This document shows, piece by piece, positions 5,613 to 10,319 of a stretch of DNA of 10,319 bases. Under the pieces are notes generated by a model. That model worked only from the letters and a program-made list of their open reading frames with translations, was not told where the DNA came from and did not search any database. Source of the stretch: Desulfobulbaceae bacterium UBA5173. Its GTDB lineage: Bacteria > Desulfobacterota > Desulfobulbia > Desulfobulbales > Desulfobulbaceae. Location: the NCBI GenBank assembly GCA_002413355.1, contig DHWV01000053.1, forward strand, positions 16,775 through 27,093, written 5' to 3'. A program made the translations under genes and the position numbers. Positions within the stretch are counted from its first letter, which is position 1. Every line of letters begins with the position of its first letter.

Positions 5613-5619
5613 CTGTCCT

Positions 5620-6051
5620 ATGATTTCCATCGACATCACAGTGCTCTTCCACATCATCAACATGCTTGTGCTGATGACCGTCCTCAACCGGATTCTCTAC
5701 AAACCGATTCTGTCGGTTATAGACAGGCGGCAGGAGAAAAAGGATGCGCTGGCTGGCGAGGCCGAGCATTTTGCACGCCATGCCCATGAGCGGCAGATCG
5801 AGCTGGACCGGAAGATGCGCGAGGCCAGCAGTAAAGCGAAAAGCGCGTTGGAGCGGGCGCGAAACGAGGCCGAGGCGGACGGGGCTGAGAAAATGGCTGT
5901 CATCCGCCAAGAAGCGGAGCGAGAGAAAGAACAGCAGTTGGCCGAAATCCGCGACAGCATCGCTACCGTCCGACAGGAGCTGCTTGCTGATATTAACGGC
6001 GTTGCTCAGGACATGGCGATCAAGCTGCTGGGGAGGAAGCTGAAGGCATGA
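5620..6051 (+). CDS. atpF': ATP synthase Fo subunit b' (second stator b-type subunit)
   Basis: The product has 143 residues. One N-terminal membrane segment (about 5-24) is followed by NRILYKPI, the usual junction of b-type subunits, and then an almost continuous charged helix (about 35-143) that forms the peripheral stalk. With subunit b it makes a b/b' heterodimer holding the F1 head still against the rotating c-ring. Paired b and b' genes are known in photosynthetic bacteria, Aquifex-type lineages and Desulfobacterota, in contrast to the b2 homodimer of E. coli. It is the first gene of the operon here; its TGA overlaps the ATG of the next gene (ATGA). Unlike the following b subunit it has no secreted leader. 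Confidence 0.92.
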   Translation: MISIDITVLFHIINMLVLMTVLNRILYKPILSVIDRRQEKKDALAGEAEHFARHAHERQIELDRKMREASSKAKSALERARNEAEADGAEKMAVIRQEAEREKEQQLAEIRDSIATVRQELLADINGVAQDMAIKLLGRKLKA

Positions 6052-6752
6052 AAGCGCACGTGGGAAGAAAAATTCTGTCGCTGCTGGCGGCAGCGTGGCT
6101 CTGCGTCGGGGCGGCGGGAGCTGTTTTCGCGGAGAGCGGCGCAGATCACGTGCAGGAGCAGACGCATCAGGCTCAGGCTGCTGCCGGGCATGAGACAGCT
6201 CCTACCGACCACGGCAGCGGTGAAGCCGCGCACGGTGAAGGGCATGGTGCTGGTCACGCTGCGCCGATGATCACCGGCGAGAAGCTGAAAGACCTGCTTT
6301 GGCGGACGCTGAACTTCGCCGCGCTGGTCTTCATCCTTGTGAAATTTGGCGGCAAGCCGGTTGTTGATGCCTTGAGCAGCCGCCGCCGGACGATAGAGGA
6401 AGACCTGAGCAGCCTTCAGGCCAAACGCGACGAAGCCGAACGTGCCTACAAAGAGTTTGAGGTCAAGCTGGAGGGCATGGAGCTGGAAATGGAGCACATC
6501 GTCCAGCGGGCTGTGGCCTTGGCCAAAGAGGAGCGGCATCGCATTCTGGCTGAGGCTGAGGCTGAGGCCCGGAATATCCGGCGACAGGCTGAGGCCGCTG
6601 TGGAAGCCGCAGCGGCGGCGGCTCGGCATAGCCTTCAGGAGGAGGTGGCCGAGCAGGCGGCGGCAATGGCCGAGCAGCTGATCATCAAGAATCTGACCGC
6701 GAAGGATCAGGTCGCAATCATTGAACAGTATCTCGCAAGGGCGGTGCAATGA
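6048..6752 (+). CDS. atpF: ATP synthase Fo subunit b with signal-like leader and His-rich periplasmic segment
   Basis: The product has 234 residues, much longer than the roughly 156-residue E. coli b. Residues 1-28 look like a cleavable export signal (basic start, hydrophobic core, VFA before E29). Residues 29-73 are a hydrophilic, Gly/Ala-rich stretch with seven His (34, 40, 48, 55, 62, 66, 70), predicted outside the membrane. The membrane segment follows at about 83-100, then the long stator helix (about 105-234) with Ala/Glu-rich heptad-like repeats. The C-terminal LIIKNLTAKDQVAIIEQYL is typical of b subunits, which bind delta there. The gene overlaps both neighbours by ATGA, indicating tight translational coupling. 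The identification is firm; the role of the His-rich segment is unknown. Confidence 0.93.
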   Translation: MKAHVGRKILSLLAAAWLCVGAAGAVFAESGADHVQEQTHQAQAAAGHETAPTDHGSGEAAHGEGHGAGHAAPMITGEKLKDLLWRTLNFAALVFILVKFGGKPVVDALSSRRRTIEEDLSSLQAKRDEAERAYKEFEVKLEGMELEMEHIVQRAVALAKEERHRILAEAEAEARNIRRQAEAAVEAAAAAARHSLQEEVAEQAAAMAEQLIIKNLTAKDQVAIIEQYLARAVQ

Positions 6753-7294
6753 GACAGATCATCATAGCCAAACGCTATGCTAGGGCGATTTTCGCCTTAG
6801 GTAAAGAGCACGGCGCAGTCGATGCCTACGCGCAGACCCTCCGGGCCATCGCCGACCTGTTTATCAATCCTGAGCTGGGCGTGGCCGACGCGCTGACCAA
6901 CCCGCTCTATCCCCTTGAAGTGCGGCAGAAGGTCATGGCAAAAATTGCCAAAGCGGCAGGGGCAGACTCTGTGCTGACTGCCTTCCTTGACCTGCTGGTG
7001 GAAAAAAAGCGAGTCGAGGTGCTGCCGGAAGTCGCTGATCAGATGCGGGAGATGCTGGAACGCGAGGAGAATATCAGCCACGGCTGGGTTACGTCCGCCG
7101 TTAAGCTGGACAAGGCACTGCTGGGCAAAGTCCGGGCCGCGCTGGAAAAAATTACAGGAAATAAGGTGCTTCTCGAAACCAAGATCGATCCCTCGATCAT
7201 CGGCGGCATTGTGGCCAAAGTTGGGGATATGGTGCTGGACGGCAGCATCCGCACACAGCTTAACGGATTAAAGGAATCCATCAAGGGGAGATAG
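6749..7294 (+). CDS. atpH: ATP synthase F1 subunit delta
   Basis: The product has 181 residues, normal for the family. The N-terminal AKRYARAIFALGKEHG (7-22) is the conserved start of delta/OSCP proteins, followed by an all-helical domain (to about 105) that binds the alpha N-termini. The C-terminal conserved block has DPSIIGGIVAKVGDMVLDGS (147-166) and RTQLNGLKESI, which contacts the b stator. Delta joins the top of F1 to the b/b' stalk. The ATG overlaps the atpF stop (ATGA) and the gene ends 6 bp before atpA, so it is in the middle of a compact operon. Confidence 0.96.
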   Translation: MRQIIIAKRYARAIFALGKEHGAVDAYAQTLRAIADLFINPELGVADALTNPLYPLEVRQKVMAKIAKAAGADSVLTAFLDLLVEKKRVEVLPEVADQMREMLEREENISHGWVTSAVKLDKALLGKVRAALEKITGNKVLLETKIDPSIIGGIVAKVGDMVLDGSIRTQLNGLKESIKGR

Positions 7295-7300
7295 TCGGAA

Positions 7301-8824
7301 ATGCAGATTAAAGCCTCGGAAATCAGCCGGATCATCAAGGATCAGATCGCGGGCTACAAGAGTGGCATAGACCTGAAGGAAACCGGCACTGTCATTTCGG
7401 TCGGCGACGGCATCGCCCGCGTGTATGGTGTAGAGAACTGCCAGGCGATGGAGCTGCTGGAGTTTCCCGGCGGCATCATGGGCTTGGCCCTCAACCTTGA
7501 GCAGGACAATGTCGGCGTGGCGGTCATGGGCGACTGCCGCAAGATCAAAGAGGGCGACATTGTCCGCCGCACCGGCAAAATTGCCGAGGTGCCGGTCGGG
7601 CCGGAGCTGGAAGGCCGGGTTGTGGATGGCATCGGCCAGCCCATTGACGGCAAAGGGCCGCTCAACGCCAATCTGACCCGCAAGATGGAAGTTGTCGCTC
7701 CCGGCGTTATTGCCCGGAAGAGCGTGCATGAGCCGTGCTACACTGGCTACAAGGCGGTTGATGCGATGACTCCGGTTGGACGCGGCCAGCGTGAGTTGGT
7801 CATCGGCGACCGCCAGATCGGCAAAACCGCACTTTGTGTGGACGCGATCATCGCCCAGAAAGGCGCAGGCGTGCATTGCGTTTATGTCGCCACAGGGCAG
7901 AAAAAATCCACGGTCGCGCTGGTGGTCGAGGCTCTGCGTAAACACGGGGCGATGGAATACACCACCGTGGTCGCGGCCTGCGCCTCGGATCCCGCGCCAA
8001 TGCAGTATGTCTCGGCGATGACTGGCTGCGCGATGGCTGAATATTTCCGCGACAACGGCCAGCACTCGTTGATCGTTTATGATGACCTGTCCAAACAGGC
8101 CGTCGCCTATCGCGAGCTGTCCCTGCTTCTGCGTCGTCCGCCCGGCCGCGAGGCCTATCCCGGCGACATTTTTTTCAACCATTCCCGGCTGCTGGAGCGT
8201 GCTTCCAAGTTGAGCGACGCGCTTGGCGCAGGCTCGATGACCGCCTTGCCGATCATTGAAACCCAGGCTGGCGACGTGTCCGCGTTCATCCCGACCAACG
8301 TCATCTCAATTACCGACGGCCAAGTCTTCTTGGAACCGAGTCTGTTCTTCGCCGGTGTCCGTCCGGCCATCAACGTCGGCATTTCCGTTTCCCGCGTCGG
8401 CGGCGCGGCGCAGGTCAAGGCGATGAAGCAGGTCGCAGGCACGCTCCGGCTTGATCTTGCCCAGTACCGCGAGCTGGCCGCGTTTGCCGGTTTCGGCTCT
8501 GATCTTGACGCGGCCACGCAGGCTAAACTGACACGCGGCGCACGATTGGTAGAAATCCTCAAGCAGCCGCAGTATCAGCCTCTGCCGATGGAAAAGCAGG
8601 TAACGATTCTTTTTGCGGGCACCAAAGGCTATTTGGATGAATTCCCGGTCAACATGCTGGCTGACTATGAGCAGGAGCTGTACAGCTACATTGACCTGAA
8701 TGAGCCGATGATTTTCGCCGAACTGCGCGAGAAGCAGGCCATTTCGCCGGAGCTGGAGCAGAAAATTCGGGCGACGCTGAAGACCTTCGGCAGCACCTTC
8801 AAGGCCGCCAAAGGGCTGAACTGA
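7301..8824 (+). CDS. atpA: ATP synthase F1 subunit alpha
   Basis: The product has 507 residues, full length. The N-terminal beta-barrel is at about 25-95, the nucleotide-binding domain at 96-380 and the C-terminal helical domain after that. The P-loop is GDRQIGKTA (169-177) with K175 and T176; the usual Thr at position 173 is Ile here, though the GX4GKT frame is intact. A Walker B strand SLIVYDDLSKQ (256-266) and LRRPPGREAYPGDIFFNHSRLLERAS (277-302) follow. The ISVSRVGGAAQ block (361-371) carries R365, the Arg finger that reaches into the beta catalytic site. Alpha has non-catalytic nucleotide sites and alternates with beta in the head. A GGGGAG ribosome-binding site overlaps the end of atpH. 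Confidence 0.98.
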   Translation: MQIKASEISRIIKDQIAGYKSGIDLKETGTVISVGDGIARVYGVENCQAMELLEFPGGIMGLALNLEQDNVGVAVMGDCRKIKEGDIVRRTGKIAEVPVGPELEGRVVDGIGQPIDGKGPLNANLTRKMEVVAPGVIARKSVHEPCYTGYKAVDAMTPVGRGQRELVIGDRQIGKTALCVDAIIAQKGAGVHCVYVATGQKKSTVALVVEALRKHGAMEYTTVVAACASDPAPMQYVSAMTGCAMAEYFRDNGQHSLIVYDDLSKQAVAYRELSLLLRRPPGREAYPGDIFFNHSRLLERASKLSDALGAGSMTALPIIETQAGDVSAFIPTNVISITDGQVFLEPSLFFAGVRPAINVGISVSRVGGAAQVKAMKQVAGTLRLDLAQYRELAAFAGFGSDLDAATQAKLTRGARLVEILKQPQYQPLPMEKQVTILFAGTKGYLDEFPVNMLADYEQELYSYIDLNEPMIFAELREKQAISPELEQKIRATLKTFGSTFKAAKGLN

Positions 8825-8840
8825 GCGCGGGGCACGAGCC

Positions 8841-9707
8841 ATGCCAGGATTGAAGGAAGTCAAAAACAAGATTGACGGCGTGTCCAAAACCGCGCAGATC
8901 ACCAAGGCGATGAACATGGTCGCCTCGGCCAAACTGCGCGGGGCGCAACTGCGGATGGAGGCCTTCCGGCCTTACGCGGCCAAGTTCGCCGGGGCAATGC
9001 GCAAGCTCTCCGGTGGCACTGGCGGTGGCCAGCCCCTGATGGCAGTCCGCGAGGAGGTGCGGCGCGTGGAGCTGATCGTCATCACCTCAGATCGGGGGCT
9101 ATGCGGCAGCTTTAACGCCAATGTCCTTGCCAAGGCCCACAAGCTGATCGCTCAGCACGAGGCGGCAGGCCAGACAGTGACGCTGGTCACGGTCGGCAAC
9201 AAGGCGGCGCGGGCCTTCAAGCGATCGGGTAAAATTCGCCGTTCGTTCACGGACATCATGGGCACCTTCCAGATGTTCAACGCCCGCGAGATTGCCGAAG
9301 ACGCGCAGCAGCGGTTCCTTGACCGCGAAGTGGATCAGGTGGAACTGGTCTATTCCCGCTTTAAATCGCTTGCTTCCCAGATTCCGACCGAGGAGATTCT
9401 CCTGCCGATCAAACCGGCGGCGCAGGAAGCGACAGAGGCCAATCCGGTAGAGTATCTGTTCGAGCCGAGTCCGGCGGAAATCATGGCCCACCTGCTGCCA
9501 ATGTATCTTGACGTACAGGTTTATCAGGCCATGCTGGAGGTTGGCGCGGGCGAGCAGGCGGCCCGGATGACAGCGATGGACAATGCGACCACGGCCTGCG
9601 GCGACATGATCAAGGAACTGCGGCAGCTCTACAACAAGGCCCGTCAGGCGGCGATTACCGGCGATCTGATGGACATCGTCGGCGGCGCGGAAGCCCTGAA
9701 GGGATAA
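8841..9707 (+). CDS. atpG: ATP synthase F1 subunit gamma
   Basis: The product has 288 residues, the usual length. It is the central rotor shaft between the c-ring and the alpha/beta head. The N-terminal helix has KNKIDGVSKTAQITKAMNMVA (8-28), the middle Rossmann-like part has ITSDRGLCGSFNANV (80-94), and the C-terminal helix has the signature ARMTAMDNATTAC (240-252) and YNKARQAAITGDLMDIVGGAEAL (264-286). No regulatory insertion of the chloroplast type is visible. It starts 16 bp after atpA with a weak ribosome-binding site. A 40-bp gap separates it from atpD. Confidence 0.97.
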   Translation: MPGLKEVKNKIDGVSKTAQITKAMNMVASAKLRGAQLRMEAFRPYAAKFAGAMRKLSGGTGGGQPLMAVREEVRRVELIVITSDRGLCGSFNANVLAKAHKLIAQHEAAGQTVTLVTVGNKAARAFKRSGKIRRSFTDIMGTFQMFNAREIAEDAQQRFLDREVDQVELVYSRFKSLASQIPTEEILLPIKPAAQEATEANPVEYLFEPSPAEIMAHLLPMYLDVQVYQAMLEVGAGEQAARMTAMDNATTACGDMIKELRQLYNKARQAAITGDLMDIVGGAEALKG

Positions 9708-9726
9708 GAGACAGACGAATTCAGAG

Positions 9727-9743
9727 ATATTCTGGGAGAATAT
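9727..9743 (+). promoter_or_regulatory. Hairpin that contains the atpD ribosome-binding site
   Basis: A perfect 7-bp inverted repeat ATATTCT/AGAATAT (9727-9733 and 9737-9743) encloses a GGG loop. The Shine-Dalgarno GGGAGAA (9734-9740) is formed by the loop plus the first bases of the 3' arm, and the ATG is at 9748. In RNA the site would therefore be partly buried. The stem is rich in A-U, so it would be weak and easily opened by ribosomes finishing atpG. Confidence 0.45.
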
Positions 9744-9747
9744 AGAA

Positions 9748-10319
9748 ATGGGCATAGGAAGAATCATCCAAGTGATTGGGCCTGTTGTTGACGTTGAATT
9801 CAAGGCGGACGAGCTGCCCGCCATCATGAGTGCTCTGTTCGTGACCAATCCGGGCATTGATGACGGCAAGGAGAACTTGGTCATTGAGGTGGCGCAGCAT
9901 CTGGGCGACAATGTAGTGCGCTGCATCGCCATGGATCAGACTGACGGCTTAGTACGGGGCATGGCCTGCCGCGACTCTGGTCAGCCGATCTCCATTCCTG
10001 TCGGCGCACCTGCGCTGGGCCGGATTATGAACGTGGTGGGCAGGCCGGTTGACGGCCTCGGTGTGATTGACAACAGTAAGACCATGCCTATCCACCGCGC
10101 CGCGCCGGAGTTCACCGAGCAGGACACCGAGGTCAACGTGCTGGAAACCGGCATCAAGGTGCTCGATCTACTGGTGCCCTTTCCGCGCGGCGGCAAGATG
10201 GGCCTCTTCGGCGGCGCAGGCTGCGGCAAGACGGTCATCATGATGGAGATGGTCAACAATATCGCCATGCAGCACGGCGGCATCTCGGTCTTCTGCGGCG
10301 TGGGCGAGCGCACCCGCGA
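9748..10319 (+). CDS. atpD: ATP synthase F1 subunit beta (3' end outside the window)
   Basis: The first 190 residues of the catalytic subunit are present. The N-terminal barrel begins IGRIIQVIGPVVDVEF (3-18). The segment GRIMNVVGRPVDGLG (91-105) and the link ETGIKVLDLLVPFPRGGKMG (133-152) lead into the P-loop GGAGCGKTV (155-163) with catalytic K161 and T162. Most F1 beta subunits have Val where this one has C159. The last visible residues are the conserved GVGERTR, whose Glu corresponds to the catalytic glutamate of the family. The gene is cut by the window edge with no frameshift. The start ATG has GGGAGAA 7 bases upstream. Epsilon (atpC) normally follows. Confidence 0.97.
   Translation, partial: MGIGRIIQVIGPVVDVEFKADELPAIMSALFVTNPGIDDGKENLVIEVAQHLGDNVVRCIAMDQTDGLVRGMACRDSGQPISIPVGAPALGRIMNVVGRPVDGLGVIDNSKTMPIHRAAPEFTEQDTEVNVLETGIKVLDLLVPFPRGGKMGLFGGAGCGKTVIMMEMVNNIAMQHGGISVFCGVGERTR

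Noticed and set aside
5479..5619. Longer N-terminus for the b' subunit (47 extra residues)
   Set aside because: The extra residues do not look like any b' subunit and would place the promoter and hairpin inside the gene. AGGAG before the ATG at 5620 gives a normal protein.
5377..5910. 177-codon minus-strand frame over the start of the b' gene and the divergent promoter region
   Set aside because: It has no family resemblance, begins inside the stator helix gene and runs through both candidate promoters. It is a shadow of the real gene.
6549..6572. Short tandem repeat of gaggct units inside atpF
   Set aside because: It encodes the Ala/Glu-rich stator helix in frame, so protein composition explains it and it needs no separate repeat call.
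7268..8182. Long 304-codon open frame on the minus strand, antisense to atpA
   Set aside because: It covers atpA in the high-GC region where antisense frames stay open by codon bias. It has no recognisable domain and atpA is beyond doubt.
9099..9932. 277-codon minus-strand frame across atpG and the start of atpD
   Set aside because: It is antisense to two well-conserved genes, and its composition is that of a reverse-frame translation.
1..10319. Search for CRISPR arrays, insertion sequences, tRNA or rRNA genes and toxin or defence genes
   Set aside because: I saw no regularly spaced repeats, transposase frames, terminal inverted repeats or cloverleaf-like runs. The window is filled by recognisable housekeeping and pilus genes.

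Overview
The window is a 10.3 kb piece of a Gram-negative chromosome. It carries the end of a type IV pilus assembly operon, a three-gene housekeeping operon, and a divergently transcribed F1Fo ATP synthase operon. Three things point to Desulfobacterota (the former Deltaproteobacteria): a split ATP synthase operon with no a or c subunit genes, paired b' and b subunits with a secreted His-rich leader on b, and a pilMNOPQ cluster. A Desulfobulbales-like member is my best guess, but that is inference from gene order and protein style, not from a database match.

Region 1 (1-3509, minus strand) reads, in transcription order, pilM - pilN - pilO - pilP - second pilP-like gene - start of pilQ, which runs off the window edge. 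These proteins form the alignment complex that links the cytoplasmic ATPases through the inner membrane (PilM/N/O) and periplasm (PilP) to the outer-membrane secretin (PilQ). The unusual point is two tandem, diverged PilP paralogues where one is usual. This block is clearly more AT-rich than the rest of the window. A candidate promoter lies before pilM, just after a candidate terminator of the upstream operon.

Region 2 (3659-5345, minus strand) reads: small membrane-anchored Cys-rich (YHS/TRASH-like) protein - small transaldolase - soluble lytic transglycosylase with an N-terminal DUF4124. The first two overlap by ATGA and the third follows 32 bp later. A strong sigma70-like promoter with a perfect TATAAT lies before the first gene.

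Region 3 (5346-5619) is the divergent control region. Besides the minus-strand promoter it holds a plus-strand candidate promoter, two sets of short direct repeats, and an intrinsic-terminator-like hairpin inside the presumed leader of the atp operon.

Region 4 (5620-10319, plus strand) reads: b' - b - delta - alpha - gamma - beta (incomplete at the window end). The first genes are joined by ATGA overlaps. The products are the stator (b', b, delta) and the catalytic head and rotor shaft (alpha, gamma, beta). The membrane a and c subunits must be encoded elsewhere, and epsilon probably follows beta beyond the window.

I see no mobile element, CRISPR array, tRNA, rRNA or novel defence-type system. 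The points most worth checking are regulatory (the atp leader and the hairpin over the atpD ribosome-binding site) and the duplicated pilP.
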